Below, one piece after another: positions 9,658 through 24,213 of a stretch of 64,000 nucleotides of DNA (within the stretch, counting starts at the first letter, position 1; each line of letters begins with the position of its first letter). Made by a program: the position numbers and the translations under genes. Location: contig WNZI01000004.1 in NCBI GenBank assembly GCA_009728235.1, positions 1-64,000 of the forward strand, in the 5' to 3' direction. The notes under the pieces were generated by a model. The model was not told the DNA's origin, searched no databases, and was given only the letters and a program-made list of their open reading frames with translations. This stretch comes from Vibrio cholerae. Lineage in GTDB: Bacteria; Actinomycetota; Actinomycetes; Actinomycetales; Micrococcaceae.

Positions 9658-10035
9658 GTGGAGCAGGACGTTCCCCGATGGCTGAAGCTCGATCCGACGA
9701 GCGCGGTTCCTCCGTTCGAGCAGATCAGGCAGGTCATCCTCGTCGCGGCGAACTCGGGCAGGGCCGCCGTCGGGATGCGCCTACCTCCGGTCCGGGCCCT
9801 CGCCACGCATCTCGGTATCGCCGCGAACACCGTCGCCCGCGCCTACCGGGAGCTGGAACAGGCAGGGGTCGTGGAGACGAAGGGCCGGGCAGGAACGGTG
9901 ATCGCTGCCGGGGGAGACGAGGCGCGACGCCGGGTCGGCAGCGCGGCAGAGGAGCTCGCCGCCGTTGTCCGTTCTGCCGGGCTTCCCGAGAGCGATGCGG
10001 TCGCGATCGTGAGGGCGGCATTGCGCCGAGCGTGA
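9658..10035 (+). CDS. GntR family regulator, short YtrA-like form
   Basis: The 125-residue product has a winged helix-turn-helix of the GntR family ([48 protein letters not shown]) and then only a 45-residue helical tail. There is no FadR, HutC or aminotransferase effector domain. This architecture is that of the YtrA subfamily, which often controls ABC transporters; no transporter is adjacent here. The GTG at 9658 was chosen because it has GAAGGG at a good distance and lies after the upstream divergent gene; the frame is open further up but overlaps that gene. Confidence 0.88.
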   Translation: MEQDVPRWLKLDPTSAVPPFEQIRQVILVAANSGRAAVGMRLPPVRALATHLGIAANTVARAYRELEQAGVVETKGRAGTVIAAGGDEARRRVGSAAEELAAVVRSAGLPESDAVAIVRAALRRA

Positions 10036-10079
10036 ACGGGGCGTTCGGGCGCACCAGAACGGCACGGAAAACGCCCTAT

Positions 10080-10095
10080 TCGAATATGTCTTCGA
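10080..10095. promoter_or_regulatory. Candidate LexA (SOS) box upstream of uvrA
   Basis: TCGAATATGTCTTCGA is a near-perfect palindrome with TCGAA and TTCGA half-sites. It matches the Gram-positive/actinobacterial LexA consensus CGAACRNRYGTTYG at 12 of 14 positions. It lies just upstream of the uvrA -10 hexamer, where LexA would block RNA polymerase. Confidence 0.68.
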
Positions 10096-10108
10096 AGGGT
10101 TTTTCACC

Positions 10109-10114
10109 TACAGT
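10109..10114 (+). promoter_or_regulatory. Candidate -10 hexamer for leaderless uvrA
   Basis: TACAGT ends 6 nt before the GTG start at 10121. The LexA-like palindrome covers the spacer and -35 zone. Confidence 0.45.
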
Positions 10115-10120
10115 TGTCTG

Positions 10121-13051
<2,931 letters not shown>

Positions 13052-13056
13052 ATATA

Positions 13057-13091
13057 ACCGGGAGGGCATGCGTGATGCATGCCCTCCCGGT
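13057..13091 (+). terminator. Rho-independent terminator after uvrA
   Basis: A perfect 15-bp inverted repeat (ACCGGGAGGGCATGC and complement) around a 5-nt loop begins 6 nt after the uvrA stop. Confidence 0.88.
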
Positions 13092-13110
13092 GCTATGGCA
13101 AGCTTGCCCG

Positions 13111-13776
13111 GTGGCAAATATGCGCGTGCTGATACTCTTCGACCTCGACGGGACCCTTGTCGACCCGGCAGGCGCGATCACCGGCGGCATCAGTGACGCC
13201 CTGCGCAGCAACGGGCTTCCGGTGCCCGGGGAGAGTGTCCTCCAGGCCATGGTCGGACCTCCCCTCGTGGTGTCCCTGACCTCGCTGGCCGGCGTTCCGC
13301 CGGACCGTGTGCAGGATGTCATGGCGAGCTACCGGAAGGGCTATCGGGAGACGGGCATGGCGGGAAGCCGTCCCTATCCAGGGATCGCCGCGTGCGTCGA
13401 GGCCCTGGTCTCGGACGGAGCCGTCGTGGCGGTCGCCACCCAGAAGCCGGAGTGGCTGGCGGAGGAGCTCCTCGCCGTGCAGGGATTGCGGCACCTCTTC
13501 GCCTCGGTGCACGGATCCCCCCGGGACGAGACCGCCGTGGTCGGTGGCAAGGCCCCCATCATCGCCGCCGCACTCGACCGCCACCGAACGGTTGCCGGAC
13601 ACGCCGTGATGATCGGTGACCGGAGCCACGACGTCGAGGGCGCTCGAAGGAACGGACTGGACTGCGTGGGCGTTTCATGGGGTTTCGCGGCACCCGGGGA
13701 GCTGGAGACAGCGGGAGCAGTGGCTCTCGTGGACTCGGCGGAACAGCTCCTGGAGGTGCTCCGTGCGGGTCTATGA
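13111..13776 (+). CDS. HAD family hydrolase, phosphoglycolate phosphatase-like
   Basis: A 221-residue HAD phosphatase. Motif I FDLDGTLVD is near the N-terminus, motif II is around VAVATQKPEW, the conserved lysine is in VVGGKAPIIAAAL, and motif IV is IGDRSHDVEGARRNG. The helical cap is of the small C1 type found in Gph-like enzymes; the physiological substrate is unknown. GTG at 13111 is used; an ATG 9 nt downstream (13120) is equally possible, while the farther upstream ATG at 13072 lies inside the uvrA terminator and is unlikely. The gene overlaps the next one by 14 nt. Confidence 0.88.
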   Translation: MANMRVLILFDLDGTLVDPAGAITGGISDALRSNGLPVPGESVLQAMVGPPLVVSLTSLAGVPPDRVQDVMASYRKGYRETGMAGSRPYPGIAACVEALVSDGAVVAVATQKPEWLAEELLAVQGLRHLFASVHGSPRDETAVVGGKAPIIAAALDRHRTVAGHAVMIGDRSHDVEGARRNGLDCVGVSWGFAAPGELETAGAVALVDSAEQLLEVLRAGL

Positions 13777-14431
13777 CCTGACACGCAGCACCACGCGCGG
13801 GCTCATTGCCGGGCTGTGCCGTCCGACCGTCGAAGGACTGGCGAACGTGCCGGAGGACGGCCCCTTCATCGTCGCCGCCAACCACCTCTCCTTCCTCGAC
13901 AGTGTGCTGGTCCAGGCGCTCATGCCCCGACCGGTCGCCTTCTTCGCCAAGGCGGAGTACTTCACGGGCACGGGGGTCAAGGGAGCGCTGATGAAGTCCT
14001 TCTTCGAGGGCGTCGGGTCCATCCCCGTGGAACGCGGGCAGCAGGCGGCGAGCGTGCAGGCCCTCCGGACCCTGCTCGACCTGCTCGAGCAGGGCGACGG
14101 CGTCGGGATCTACCCCGAGGGCACCCGCTCCCGGGACGGCCGGCTGTACCGGGGGAGGACGGGCGTGGGCTGGCTCGCCCTGACCACCGGGGCGCCGGTG
14201 GTCCCGGTGGGACTGATCGGGACCGCAGCCCTCCAGCCCGCGGGGAAGAAGGGCATCCGGCCGCAGCACTTCACGATGCGCGTCGGACGGCCCCTCGTCT
14301 TCGCCAAGACGGGACCGGGGCACCCCCTGCCCGCGAGGCGCAATGCGACGGACGCCATCATGGACAGCATCGCCGGGCTCAGCCGCCAGGAGCGCGTCGC
14401 CCACTACAACCAGAGCCCTCCACCGGCGTAG
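13763..14431 (+). CDS. Lysophospholipid acyltransferase (PlsC-like 1-acylglycerol-3-phosphate acyltransferase)
   Basis: A 222-residue PlsC-family acyltransferase. Motif I NHLSFLD (the HX4D catalytic pair) is near residue 40, the glycerophosphate-binding EGTR motif lies in IYPEGTRSRDG, and the later PVVPVGLIGT strand completes the fold. It would acylate lysophosphatidic acid at the inner membrane face in phospholipid synthesis. The GTG start at 13763 has GGAGG 7 nt upstream and lies within the end of the HAD gene, so the two are translationally coupled. Several PlsC-like paralogues are usual in Actinobacteria, so the exact acceptor is uncertain. Confidence 0.9.
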   Translation: MRVYDLTRSTTRGLIAGLCRPTVEGLANVPEDGPFIVAANHLSFLDSVLVQALMPRPVAFFAKAEYFTGTGVKGALMKSFFEGVGSIPVERGQQAASVQALRTLLDLLEQGDGVGIYPEGTRSRDGRLYRGRTGVGWLALTTGAPVVPVGLIGTAALQPAGKKGIRPQHFTMRVGRPLVFAKTGPGHPLPARRNATDAIMDSIAGLSRQERVAHYNQSPPPA

Positions 14432-14542
14432 TGCCCGGTGGCGTGAACGGCTTCCTGCGGGCCAGTCAGCGCCCCGTCAGCGCTGAGCGGAAAGCGCCCG
14501 GGGCGTCAGGGGCTGTCACCGGCCGGCCCTAGGATTGATGGC

Positions 14543-16585
14543 GTGGCGAACCCAGTGACCTATCGGCCGAAGACCGGCGAGATCCCGACGGATCCGGGCG
14601 TCTACCGCTTCCGTGACGAACACGGCCGGGTCATCTACGTCGGCAAGGCCAAGAACCTGCGGTCGCGCCTGAACTCGTACTTCGCCAACCCTCAGGGTCT
14701 GCTGGCCAAGACCCGAAGCATGGTGTTCACGGCGGCGAGCGTGGAATGGACCGTCGTCGGTAGCGAGCTCGAGGCACTGCAGCTCGAGTACACGTGGATC
14801 AAGGAGTTCGATCCGCGCTTCAACATCATGTTCCGAGACGACAAGTCGTATCCCTACCTCGCCGTAACGATGGGCGAGAAGTACCCGCGCGTCCAGGTCC
14901 TGCGCGGTGACAAGAAGAAGGACACGCGCTACTTCGGTCCCTTCTACCCGGCCAAGGCCATCCGGGAGACCGTCGACACCATGATCAGGGTCTTCCCGGT
15001 CCGCACGTGCAGCGCGGGAGTCTTCAAACGCGCCGAGCGCACCGGCCGCCCGTGCCTCCTCGGGTACATCGACAAGTGCTCCGCGCCGTGCGTGGGCCGG
15101 ATCAGCCCGGAGGACCACAGGGCCCTCGCCAGCGACTTCTGCGACTTCATGTCGGGCGAGGCCAAGAAGTTCATCTCCGGCCTCGAGAAGAAGATGGCCG
15201 AGGCGGTCGCCGAGTTGGACTACGAGTCCGCGGCACGCCTGCGGGACGACATCGCCGCGCTGCGGCGCGTGTTCGAGCGCAACACCGTGGTACTCAGCGA
15301 GGACACCGACGCCGACATCTTCGCGCTCAGGGAGGACGAGCTGGAAGCAGCCGCCCAGGTCTTCCACGTGCGCGGCGGCAGGATCCGCGGGCAGCGCGGC
15401 TGGGTGGTGGAGAAGGTCGAGGACATGGACACACCCGACCTCGTGGAGCACCTGCTCCAGCAGGTCTACGGGGAGGGGAGCAGCAGCAACGAGCAGATCC
15501 CGCGTGAGGTGCTCGTGCCCGTGCTGCCCAGCAACTCCGACCAGATGCTGGAGTGGCTCCGTGGGCTGCGCGGATCGCGGGTCGATGTCCGGGTGCCGCA
15601 GCGGGGCGACAAGGCGACGCTCATGGGGACGGTCGAGCAGAATGCGGCCGAGGCGCTGCGCCTCCACAAGAGTCGGAGGGCCGGCGACATCACCACGCGG
15701 TCCGCTGCACTGCAGGAGCTGCAGGAGGCACTCGATCTGCCCCAGCCGCTCATGCGCATCGAGTGCTTCGACATCTCGCACGTCCAGGGCACGAACGTGG
15801 TGGCCTCCATGGTGGTGGTCGAGGACGGCCTGCCGCGGAAGTCCGAGTACCGCAAGTTCTCCATCACGGGTGACGCCGCCCGGGACGACACCGCATCGAT
15901 GTACGACGTCGTCTACCGGCGGTTCCGTAACTACCTCGCCGGCAGGACCGGCGAGGTGCGCGACCCCGCTGCACCTGACCCCGACCTGGAGGCCGTAGAC
16001 GACGACGCCTCGGTCCTGGAGCACCCAGCCGTGGACGGGCAGGGCGAGCCCATCCTGGACACCACGACGGCGATCCCGCGCAGCAGGTTCGCATATCCGC
16101 CGAACCTCGTGGTGGTCGACGGCGGTCCGCCACAGGTGGCCGCCGCCTCGCGTGCCCTGGCTGACCTCGGCATCGAGGACGTCTTCGTGATCGGACTCGC
16201 CAAGCGCCTCGAGGAGGTGTGGGTCCAGGACAGCGAGTTCCCGGTGATCCTGCCGCGCGCGTCCGAGGGGTTGTTCATGCTCCAGCGCATCCGTGACGAG
16301 GCGCACCGCTTCGCCATCAGTTTCCACCGGCAGAAGCGCGGGAAGTCCATGACGGCGTCGGCGCTCGACGAGATCGCGGGTCTGGGTCCCGCCAGGCGCA
16401 AGGCCCTCCTCAAGCACTTCGGGTCGGTCAAGAAGATCAGGTCCGCCTCCAGCGAGGAGCTCGTCACCGTACCGGGTGTCGGCCCCGCCCTCGCCGAGAC
16501 CATCCGGACCTCGCTCGCCGCGGCGGCCTCGGACACCGCCGCTCCGGCCGTGAACATGACCACGGGCGAGATCATCGAAGATTAG
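14543..16585 (+). CDS. uvrC: UvrABC excinuclease subunit C
   Basis: UvrC makes both incisions around the lesion held by UvrB. The 680-residue product has an N-terminal GIY-YIG nuclease domain ([24 protein letters not shown]), a UVR motif at about 215-250 that pairs with UvrB, the RNase H-like endonuclease domain ([21 protein letters not shown]), and a C-terminal helix-hairpin-helix pair ([25 protein letters not shown]). TAGGAT (14530-14535) ends 7 nt before the GTG, so a leaderless message is likely. rapZ-yvcK-whiA follow in the order conserved in Actinobacteria. Confidence 0.98.
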   Translation: MANPVTYRPKTGEIPTDPGVYRFRDEHGRVIYVGKAKNLRSRLNSYFANPQGLLAKTRSMVFTAASVEWTVVGSELEALQLEYTWIKEFDPRFNIMFRDDKSYPYLAVTMGEKYPRVQVLRGDKKKDTRYFGPFYPAKAIRETVDTMIRVFPVRTCSAGVFKRAERTGRPCLLGYIDKCSAPCVGRISPEDHRALASDFCDFMSGEAKKFISGLEKKMAEAVAELDYESAARLRDDIAALRRVFERNTVVLSEDTDADIFALREDELEAAAQVFHVRGGRIRGQRGWVVEKVEDMDTPDLVEHLLQQVYGEGSSSNEQIPREVLVPVLPSNSDQMLEWLRGLRGSRVDVRVPQRGDKATLMGTVEQNAAEALRLHKSRRAGDITTRSAALQELQEALDLPQPLMRIECFDISHVQGTNVVASMVVVEDGLPRKSEYRKFSITGDAARDDTASMYDVVYRRFRNYLAGRTGEVRDPAAPDPDLEAVDDDASVLEHPAVDGQGEPILDTTTAIPRSRFAYPPNLVVVDGGPPQVAAASRALADLGIEDVFVIGLAKRLEEVWVQDSEFPVILPRASEGLFMLQRIRDEAHRFAISFHRQKRGKSMTASALDEIAGLGPARRKALLKHFGSVKKIRSASSEELVTVPGVGPALAETIRTSLAAAASDTAAPAVNMTTGEIIED

Positions 16586-16683
16586 CTAGGCTGAACGGGC
16601 GGCCCCAGGCGCCGTTGGAACCGCACACACCCGGGAACGCAGGACCACCGCGTTGCCCGTCGAGCCGGAACGGATGCACCACG

Positions 16684-17583
16684 ATGACTGAGGCCTCGAG
16701 CCTGACTCCGGTCAAGCCCACCGAATCCGAGCTGCTGGTGGTGACCGGGATGTCGGGCGCCGGTCGCAGCACGGCGGCGAACGCCCTGGAGGACCACGGC
16801 TGGTACGTCGTCGAGAACCTGCCGCCCCAGATGATCACCACGCTGACGGAACTGGTCGCCCGGACACCGCAGTCCATCCCGAAACTGGCCGTCGTCATCG
16901 ACGTTCGAGGCAAGGAGCTCTTCAACGACATCAGGGCGTCGCTGGCCGGTCTACGGGCGGCGGGCGTCACTTACCGCGTGCTCTTCCTCGATGCCAACGA
17001 TGCCGTGCTCGTGCGGCGCTTCGAGCAGGGCCGGAGGCCCCACCCCCTCCAGGGCGGCGGCCGGATCCTCGATGGCATCTCGGCGGAGCGGGAGGTCCTC
17101 AAGGAACTGAAGCACGCGTCCGACATCGTGATCGACACCTCCGAGCTCAACGTGCACGCACTGGCCACGAGCGTGACCGAGCTGTTCTCCGAGTCCGGGC
17201 CGATCGTCCTGCGCCTGAACGTCATGAGCTTCGGGTTCAAGTACGGGTTGCCCGTCGACGCCAACTACGTGGCGGATGTCCGCTTCATCCCCAATCCGCA
17301 CTGGGTCCCCGTCCTGCGACCCCAGACGGGACTCGACGCCCCTGTCCGCGACTACGTCCTCGGCGCGCAGGGTGCCGGCGACTTCATCGATCGCTACGTG
17401 CACGCCCTCGTGCCCGTCCTCGACGGCTACCGGCGGGAGAACAAGCACTACGCCACCATCGCGATCGGCTGCACGGGCGGCAAGCACCGTTCGGTCGCGG
17501 TGACGGAGGAGATCGCCCAGCGCCTGGCGCAGCTGCCGGGCGTCCAGGTCGCAGCCCAGCACCGTGACCTCGGGCGTGAGTAA
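16684..17583 (+). CDS. rapZ: RNase adapter / nucleotide-binding protein RapZ (YvcJ)
   Basis: A 299-residue P-loop protein of the RapZ/YvcJ family. Walker [10 protein letters not shown] lies at residues 22-30, and the conserved C-terminal [10 protein letters not shown] is the phosphosugar-sensing region in E. coli RapZ, where the protein steers GlmZ RNA decay. In Actinobacteria its target is unknown. The ATG at 16684 gives the family N-terminus; 23 extra upstream codons in frame are not conserved-looking. A TAGGCT hexamer just after uvrC (16587-16592) could give rapZ its own promoter. It overlaps yvcK by 20 nt. Confidence 0.95.
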   Translation: MTEASSLTPVKPTESELLVVTGMSGAGRSTAANALEDHGWYVVENLPPQMITTLTELVARTPQSIPKLAVVIDVRGKELFNDIRASLAGLRAAGVTYRVLFLDANDAVLVRRFEQGRRPHPLQGGGRILDGISAEREVLKELKHASDIVIDTSELNVHALATSVTELFSESGPIVLRLNVMSFGFKYGLPVDANYVADVRFIPNPHWVPVLRPQTGLDAPVRDYVLGAQGAGDFIDRYVHALVPVLDGYRRENKHYATIAIGCTGGKHRSVAVTEEIAQRLAQLPGVQVAAQHRDLGRE

Positions 17584-18607
17584 TGGCCCTGTTCTCGGGT
17601 CCCTGCCCCTCGTCCCACCGGCTTCCCGACGGCAGGGTGAGGGGCAGTCCGGTGCACCGTCCGTCGTCGCTCTCGGCGGCGGCCACGGACTGTCGGCATC
17701 CCTGTCGGCGCTGCGGCTCCTGACGCAGGAGCTGACAGCCGTCGTCACGGTGGCGGACGACGGCGGATCGTCGGGGAGGCTCCGGAAGGAACTCGGCGTG
17801 CTTCCGCCCGGGGATCTCCGCATGGCCCTGGCAGCCCTGTGCGACGACACCGACTGGGGGAGGACCTGGCGGGACGTCATGCAGCACCGGTTCACCTCAC
17901 GGGAAGGCGTCGAGGGTTCACTCGACAACCACGCGATGGGCAACCTGCTGATCGTCACGCTCTGGGAACTGCTGGGGGACCCGGTCGCGGGCCTCCAATG
18001 GGCGGGAGCGCTTCTCGGTGCCCGGGGCCGGGTCCTCCCGATGGCCAGCGTTCCCCTGACCATCCAGGGCGACGTGCTCACCGAGGTGCAGGACTCGCTG
18101 CGGGTGACGACGGTCACCGGGCAGGCCGAGCTGGCCGTGGCCGCGGAGAACGGCAACGTCAGCGACGTGAGGCTGCTGCCGCCGGGCGCCCCGGCCTGCG
18201 CCGATGCCCTCGAGGCCATCGAGCTGGCCGACTGGGTCGTCTTGGGACCCGGCTCGTGGTACACCTCGGTGCTGCCCCACCTGCTGCTCCCCGAACTGCG
18301 CGATGCGCTCTGCCGCACCTCCGCCAAGCGCTGCCTCACCCTGAACCTGAGCAACGACACCAAGGAGACCCAGGGCATGAGCGCGGTGGATCATCTGAAC
18401 GTGATCAAGCGGTACGCGCCCGACTTCACGGTCGACGTGGTCCTCGCCGACCCTGCCGTCATCGGGAACCGGTCGGACTTCGAACGGGCTGTCGAAGGCA
18501 TGGGTGGACGCGCTGTCTTGGGTACAGTGGGAGTTTCGACCGGTAAGCCCGTACACGATCCGCTGCGGCTGGCGACGTCCTACAACGACATGTTTGGGGA
18601 GAACTAG
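17564..18607 (+). CDS. yvcK: Gluconeogenesis factor YvcK/CuvA (UDP-GlcNAc-binding)
   Basis: A 347-residue protein of the YvcK/CofD-like family. Family marks are [16 protein letters not shown] near residue 35, [33 protein letters not shown], and [14 protein letters not shown] in the C-terminal half. In Bacillus and Mycobacterium it binds UDP-GlcNAc and is needed for cell-wall integrity on gluconeogenic carbon sources. The first GTG at 17564 is used; a second GTG at 17576 is also plausible since the first 30 residues are low in conservation. It lies inside the rapZ-yvcK-whiA operon. Confidence 0.95.
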   Translation: MTSGVSNGPVLGSLPLVPPASRRQGEGQSGAPSVVALGGGHGLSASLSALRLLTQELTAVVTVADDGGSSGRLRKELGVLPPGDLRMALAALCDDTDWGRTWRDVMQHRFTSREGVEGSLDNHAMGNLLIVTLWELLGDPVAGLQWAGALLGARGRVLPMASVPLTIQGDVLTEVQDSLRVTTVTGQAELAVAAENGNVSDVRLLPPGAPACADALEAIELADWVVLGPGSWYTSVLPHLLLPELRDALCRTSAKRCLTLNLSNDTKETQGMSAVDHLNVIKRYAPDFTVDVVLADPAVIGNRSDFERAVEGMGGRAVLGTVGVSTGKPVHDPLRLATSYNDMFGEN

Positions 18608-18617
18608 GAGTGTATCT

Positions 18618-19598
18618 GTGGCCCTGACCGCCGACGTCAAAGAGGAGCTGTCGCACCTCGACGTCAAGAAGTCCTCGGTGCGCAAGGCGGAGGTGTCCGC
18701 GCTGCTGAGATTCGCCGGGGGACTCCACATCATCTCCGGGCGGATCGTCATCGAGGCCGAGGTGGACCTGGCCTCCACGGCGCGGCGCCTGCGAGCCGCG
18801 ATCGCCGAGGTGTACGGCCACAACAGCGAGATCATCGTGGTCACCGGCGGAGGGCTGAAGCGCGGCAACCGCTACGTCGTCCGCGTGGTCCGGGACGGGG
18901 AGTCCCTGGCGCGCCAGACCGGACTCCTCGACAGCCGCGGCCGTCCGGTGCGGGGACTGCCGTCCGCCGTCGTGAACGGTTCGACGGCGGACGCCGAGGC
19001 GGTGTGGCGCGGAGCCTTCCTCGCGCACGGATCACTCACGGAGCCCGGGCGGTCCTCGTCGCTGGAGGTCACCTGCCCAGGTCCCGAATCGGCCCTCGCG
19101 CTCGTGGGGGCGGCCCGCCGGCTCGACATCTCGGCGAAGGCGCGCGAGGTGCGCGGAGTGGACCGCGTCGTCATCCGCGACGGTGACACCATCGCGGCCC
19201 TGCTGACCCGCATGGGCGCGCACGACGCGCTGATGGTGTGGGAGGAGCGCCGCATGCGCAAGGAGGTCCGGGCGACGGCCAATCGCCTCGCGAATTTCGA
19301 CGATGCGAACCTGCGCAGGTCCGCCCAGGCCGCGGTCGCCGCCGGCGCCCGGGTGGAGCGGGCCCTCGAGATCCTCGGGGAGACCGTCCCGGAGCACCTG
19401 CGCTACGCGGGGGAGTTGCGGGTGGCGCACAAGGAGGCGAGCCTCGACGAGCTCGGGCGCCTCGCGGATCCGCCCATGACCAAGGACGCCATCGCTGGAC
19501 GCATCCGGCGCCTGCTCGCGATGGCGGACAAGAGGGCCTCCGATCTCGGCATCCCGGGGACGGACGCCAATGTGACCGCGGACATGCTGGACGAGTGA
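18618..19598 (+). CDS. whiA: Sporulation/cell-division regulator WhiA
   Basis: WhiA combines a degenerate LAGLIDADG homing-endonuclease fold with a C-terminal helix-turn-helix. In Streptomyces it works with WhiB to switch on division genes; in non-sporulating bacteria it affects division and chromosome segregation. The 326-residue product has the usual length: [13 protein letters not shown] at the start, [28 protein letters not shown] core, and a C-terminal HTH ([23 protein letters not shown]). The GTG at 18618 was chosen for its AGGAG 7 nt upstream. It follows yvcK by 10 nt. Confidence 0.97.
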   Translation: MALTADVKEELSHLDVKKSSVRKAEVSALLRFAGGLHIISGRIVIEAEVDLASTARRLRAAIAEVYGHNSEIIVVTGGGLKRGNRYVVRVVRDGESLARQTGLLDSRGRPVRGLPSAVVNGSTADAEAVWRGAFLAHGSLTEPGRSSSLEVTCPGPESALALVGAARRLDISAKAREVRGVDRVVIRDGDTIAALLTRMGAHDALMVWEERRMRKEVRATANRLANFDDANLRRSAQAAVAAGARVERALEILGETVPEHLRYAGELRVAHKEASLDELGRLADPPMTKDAIAGRIRRLLAMADKRASDLGIPGTDANVTADMLDE

Positions 19599-19714
19599 AG
19601 AAGTGCATAGGATGGAACGACAAGCCCGCTTCTGATCGAGCGGCTCGTCCGCCGTCCGGACCCTGAGGGGCACCCGACCGCGCGGGCACCTGGGATCACT
19701 ACATGGAGGATCAC

Positions 19715-20344
19715 GTGAGCGAATACGTACTGCCGGATCTTGACTACGACTACGCGGCCCTGGAGCCGCACATCTCGGGCCGGATCATGGAGCTGCACCA
19801 CTCCAAGCACCAGGCCACCTACGTCAAGGGCGCCAACGACGCCCTCGCGCAGCTCGCCGAGGCCCGCGAGAAGGGCGAGTTCGGGACCATCCCGAAACTC
19901 TCCAAGGACCTCGCGTTCCACGTCGGCGGCGTGATCAACCACAGCATCTTCTGGAAGAACATGTCCCCCGAGGGAGGCGACAAGCCCGACGGCGAACTCG
20001 CCTCGGCCCTGGACGACGCGTTCGGGTCCTTCGACGCGTTCCGCGCGCACTTCACCGCCGCGGCCACGTCCCTGCAGGGCTCGGGCTGGGCCGTGCTCGC
20101 GTACGAGCCGCTGGGGAAGAACATCGTCATCGAGCAGCTCTACGACCAGCAGGGCAACGTGCCGGTGGGCACGATCCCGCTGCTGATGCTGGACATGTGG
20201 GAGCACGCCTTCTACCTGGACTACGTCAACGTCAAGCCCGAGTACGTCAAGGCCTGGTGGAACCTGGTGAACTGGGCCGACGTCCAGACCCGCTTCCAGG
20301 CAGCACGCACCGGCGCCTCCACCCTCATCACCCCCGGCGCCTGA
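19715..20344 (+). CDS. sodA: Superoxide dismutase (Fe/Mn type)
   Basis: A 209-residue Fe/Mn superoxide dismutase that converts superoxide to O2 and H2O2 in the cytoplasm. Metal ligands are recognisable: the His of ELHHSKH (about residue 28), the His of [10 protein letters not shown], and Asp and His of [22 protein letters not shown] and the usual C-terminal WADVQTRF are present. The GTG at 19715 with GGAGG just upstream is preferred over an in-frame ATG 12 nt earlier that lies within the ribosome-binding site. Metal preference (Mn is usual in Micrococcaceae) cannot be read reliably. Confidence 0.97.
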   Translation: MSEYVLPDLDYDYAALEPHISGRIMELHHSKHQATYVKGANDALAQLAEAREKGEFGTIPKLSKDLAFHVGGVINHSIFWKNMSPEGGDKPDGELASALDDAFGSFDAFRAHFTAAATSLQGSGWAVLAYEPLGKNIVIEQLYDQQGNVPVGTIPLLMLDMWEHAFYLDYVNVKPEYVKAWWNLVNWADVQTRFQAARTGASTLITPGA

Positions 20345-21634
<1,290 letters not shown>

Positions 21635-21645
21635 GCGACCGGCCC

Positions 21646-22905
21646 GTGGCTTACGCATCACTCGACGATCTCCTCGCCGAAGGGGTCCGGGGACGCCGCG
21701 TCCTCGTCCGTTCCGACCTGAACGTCCCCCTCGAGGGCGACGTCCCGGACATAACGGTCAGCGACGACGGCCGCGTCCGGGCGTCATTGCCCGTCCTGCG
21801 CAGGTTGAGCGAGGCGGGGGCCGCGGTCATCGTCCTGGCTCACCTGGGGCGGCCGAAGGGCGCGCCCGAGGCGAAGTACTCGCTGAAGCCGGCGGTGGAC
21901 TCCCTGCGCGAACTGGCCGATTTCCCGGTCACCCTCGCGCCGGACACCACGGGGGAGGGCGCCCGTGCAGCCGCGGCCGCCCTCTCCGAGGGTGAGGTGC
22001 TCGTCCTCGAGAACGTGAGGTTCGATCCTCGCGAGACCAGCAAGGACGACGCCGACCGCGTGGCCTTCGCCCGCGAGCTCGCCGCACTGGCGGGGGATGA
22101 CGGCGCCTACGTGGACGACGCGTTCGGTGCGGTCCACCGCAAGCACGCCAGCGTCTTCGATGTCGCCGCCCTGCTGCCGTCCTACCAGGGCGACCTCGTC
22201 AGGGCCGAACTGGTGGTCCTCGAGAAGCTGACGAAGGACCCACAGCGTCCTTTCGTCGTCGTGCTCGGGGGATCCAAGGTCTCCGACAAGCTCGCCGTGA
22301 TCGAGAACCTGATCGGCACCGCCGACCGCATCCTGGTCGGCGGAGGGATGGTCTTCACGTTCCTGGCGGCGCAGGGACACAAGGTGGGCGCGAGCCTGCT
22401 CGAGGAGGACCAGATCGACGTGGTGCGCGGCTACCTCGAGCGCGGCGCGGGTGACGGTACGCAGTTCGTCCTGCCGACGGACATCATCGTGGCGGAGAAG
22501 TTCGCGGCCGACGCCGGCTCCAGTGTGGTCGCGGCCGACGCCATGGAATCCGGCACCTACGGCGCAGGCGGGATCGGACTGGACATCGGACCCGTGACGG
22601 GCGAGGACTTCGCCGTGAACATCGCGGAAGCGAAGACCGTGTTCTGGAACGGGCCCATGGGCGTCTTCGAGTTCGCCTCCTTCGCCGCCGGTACGCGCGC
22701 GGTTGCCCAGGCCCTCGTGGATGCACAGGCTGCAGGCGCCCTCACGGTGGTGGGTGGTGGCGATTCCGCTGCCGCGGTCCGTGGTCTCGGGTTCACCGAC
22801 GACCAGTTCGGGCACATCTCGACCGGCGGTGGCGCGAGCCTCGAGTACCTCGAGGGCAAGGAACTGCCCGGTCTCACCGCCCTGGCGCGGGACGGCCACG
22901 TATAA
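21646..22905 (+). CDS. pgk: Phosphoglycerate kinase
   Basis: Transfers the phosphate of 1,3-bisphosphoglycerate to ADP. The 419-residue product shows the family signature [15 protein letters not shown] near the N-terminus, [10 protein letters not shown], the [12 protein letters not shown] block, the nucleotide-binding GGSKVSDKL, and the C-terminal GGGDSAAA with [13 protein letters not shown]. The GTG at 21646, 11 nt after gap, is chosen as the first start beyond the gap stop; its ribosome-binding site is weak, consistent with coupling to gap. Confidence 0.97.
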   Translation: MAYASLDDLLAEGVRGRRVLVRSDLNVPLEGDVPDITVSDDGRVRASLPVLRRLSEAGAAVIVLAHLGRPKGAPEAKYSLKPAVDSLRELADFPVTLAPDTTGEGARAAAAALSEGEVLVLENVRFDPRETSKDDADRVAFARELAALAGDDGAYVDDAFGAVHRKHASVFDVAALLPSYQGDLVRAELVVLEKLTKDPQRPFVVVLGGSKVSDKLAVIENLIGTADRILVGGGMVFTFLAAQGHKVGASLLEEDQIDVVRGYLERGAGDGTQFVLPTDIIVAEKFAADAGSSVVAADAMESGTYGAGGIGLDIGPVTGEDFAVNIAEAKTVFWNGPMGVFEFASFAAGTRAVAQALVDAQAAGALTVVGGGDSAAAVRGLGFTDDQFGHISTGGGASLEYLEGKELPGLTALARDGHV

Positions 22906-22950
22906 CCAGCACGGAACGACCAGCCGCCCGGCTCCCGGGCGCACGGGAAT

Positions 22951-22988
22951 GGCGGGATCCGCACGGCACCGATCGTGCGGATCCCGCC
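22951..22988 (+). terminator. Strong hairpin between pgk and tpiA
   Basis: A perfect 15-bp inverted repeat (GGCGGGATCCGCACG and complement) with an 8-nt loop. It has no U-tract and stops about 10 nt before the tpiA ribosome-binding site, so it could be a partial terminator, an mRNA processing or stability element, or both. Confidence 0.65.
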
Positions 22989-23017
22989 GTCATGGAACGA
23001 AGAGATGGAGTACGACG

Positions 23018-23833
23018 ATGACTACCTCGACCAACGGCGCGTTCGACCGCCGACCGCTCATCGCGGGCAATTGGAAGATGAACCTGGACCACATGCAGGG
23101 CATCACCTTCCTGCAGAAACTCGCCTGGACCCTCGACGATGCGGGTCACGACTTCTCGCGCGTCGAGGTGTCCGTCTTTCCTCCGTTCACCGACCTGCGC
23201 GGGGTGCAGACGCTCGTGAAGGGTGACACCCTCGACGTCGTCTACGGCGGTCAGGACCTCTCCCCCGAGGACTCGGGCGCGTACACCGGCGACATCTCGG
23301 GCCAGTTCCTGGCCAAGCTCGACTGCACCTACGTGCTGGTGGGCCACTCCGAGCGCCGCACCATCCACCACGAATCGGACGAGGTGCTCAACCGCAAGGT
23401 GCACGCGGCCTACCGCCACGGGCTGGTCCCGGTACTCTGCGTCGGGGAGGGACTCGAGATCCGCCAGGCCGGCACGCATGTCGCCCACACCTTGGAGCAG
23501 CTGCGCCAGGGTGTGGCCGGACTGTCAGCAGAGCAGGCGGCACGGCTGGTCGTCGCCTACGAGCCGGTCTGGGCGATCGGCACGGGCGAGGTGGCAGGCC
23601 CGGAGGACGCGCAGGAGATGTGCGCGGCCATCCGGACCGAGCTCGCCGCGCTGTTCGACGCGGACACCGCCGCCGCAACGCGCCTGCTGTACGGTGGATC
23701 GGTGAAGGCGGCCAACGCTGCGAGCATCCTCAAGGAGCGTGACGTCGACGGCGTCCTCGTCGGCGGTGCGAGTCTCGACGTAGCCGAGTTTGCTAGTATT
23801 GTCAGGTTCGAACAGCATCTGGTAACAGACTAG
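23018..23833 (+). CDS. tpiA: Triosephosphate isomerase
   Basis: Interconverts dihydroxyacetone phosphate and glyceraldehyde 3-phosphate. The 271-residue product carries the substrate-binding GNWKMN (residues 17-22), the catalytic His in VGHSERR, the catalytic Glu in [12 protein letters not shown], and the phosphate-gripping YGGSVKAAN and GVLVGGASL. The ATG at 23018 has GATGGAG upstream; the frame is open far upstream but overlaps the hairpin and pgk. It is separated from pgk by the 15-bp hairpin, so its expression may differ from gap-pgk. Confidence 0.97.
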   Translation: MTTSTNGAFDRRPLIAGNWKMNLDHMQGITFLQKLAWTLDDAGHDFSRVEVSVFPPFTDLRGVQTLVKGDTLDVVYGGQDLSPEDSGAYTGDISGQFLAKLDCTYVLVGHSERRTIHHESDEVLNRKVHAAYRHGLVPVLCVGEGLEIRQAGTHVAHTLEQLRQGVAGLSAEQAARLVVAYEPVWAIGTGEVAGPEDAQEMCAAIRTELAALFDADTAAATRLLYGGSVKAANAASILKERDVDGVLVGGASLDVAEFASIVRFEQHLVTD

Positions 23834-23885
23834 TTCCGTGCGCCTGCCGCTTCTCTGAGCGGCGACCGAGCCTTGAAAGGGCCCC

Positions 23886-24134
23886 GTGGAAATCCTTCGT
23901 ATCATCCTGCTTGTCCTGCTGGGGATCACCAGCCTGCTGCTCACCCTGCTGATCCTGCTGCACAAGGGCCGTGGTGGCGGTATGTCGGACATGTTCGGTG
24001 GTGGTATGACCTCGAGCATGGGCTCCTCCGGTGTGGCCGAGCGCAACCTCAACCGCTTCACGGTGGCCCTCGGGCTCGCCTGGGGCGTCGTCATCGTCGC
24101 TCTCGGTCTGATCCAGCGCTTCTCGGGCGAGTAG
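23886..24134 (+). CDS. secG: Preprotein translocase subunit SecG
   Basis: An 82-residue membrane protein with two hydrophobic helices (about residues 4-26 and 58-77) linked by a Gly/Met-rich loop containing GRGGGMSDMFGGG, the SecG hallmark. SecG joins SecYE and helps SecA-driven export. The GTG start has GAAAGGG upstream. The tpiA-secG order is widely conserved in Actinobacteria. A strong terminator follows. Confidence 0.96.
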   Translation: MEILRIILLVLLGITSLLLTLLILLHKGRGGGMSDMFGGGMTSSMGSSGVAERNLNRFTVALGLAWGVVIVALGLIQRFSGE

Positions 24135-24150
24135 GAGCCCGACCGCCCGA

Positions 24151-24203
24151 CCTGAACGACGAAGCCCCGCCTCCTGATGGAGGCGGGGGCTTCGTCGTTC
24201 AGG
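24151..24203. terminator. Bidirectional Rho-independent terminator between secG and pgl
   Basis: A 24-bp inverted repeat starting CCTGAACGACGAAGCCCC, with one bulged base and a TGAT loop. The two genes converge on it. Confidence 0.9.
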
Positions 24204-24213
24204 GAACCGTCGT

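Noticed and set aside
13072..13110. Upstream ATG for the HAD hydrolase
   Set aside because: It lies within the uvrA terminator stem and would add a non-conserved segment before the FDLDGT motif region.
14516..16417. 633-codon open frame on the minus strand
   Set aside because: Antisense of uvrC; no motif.
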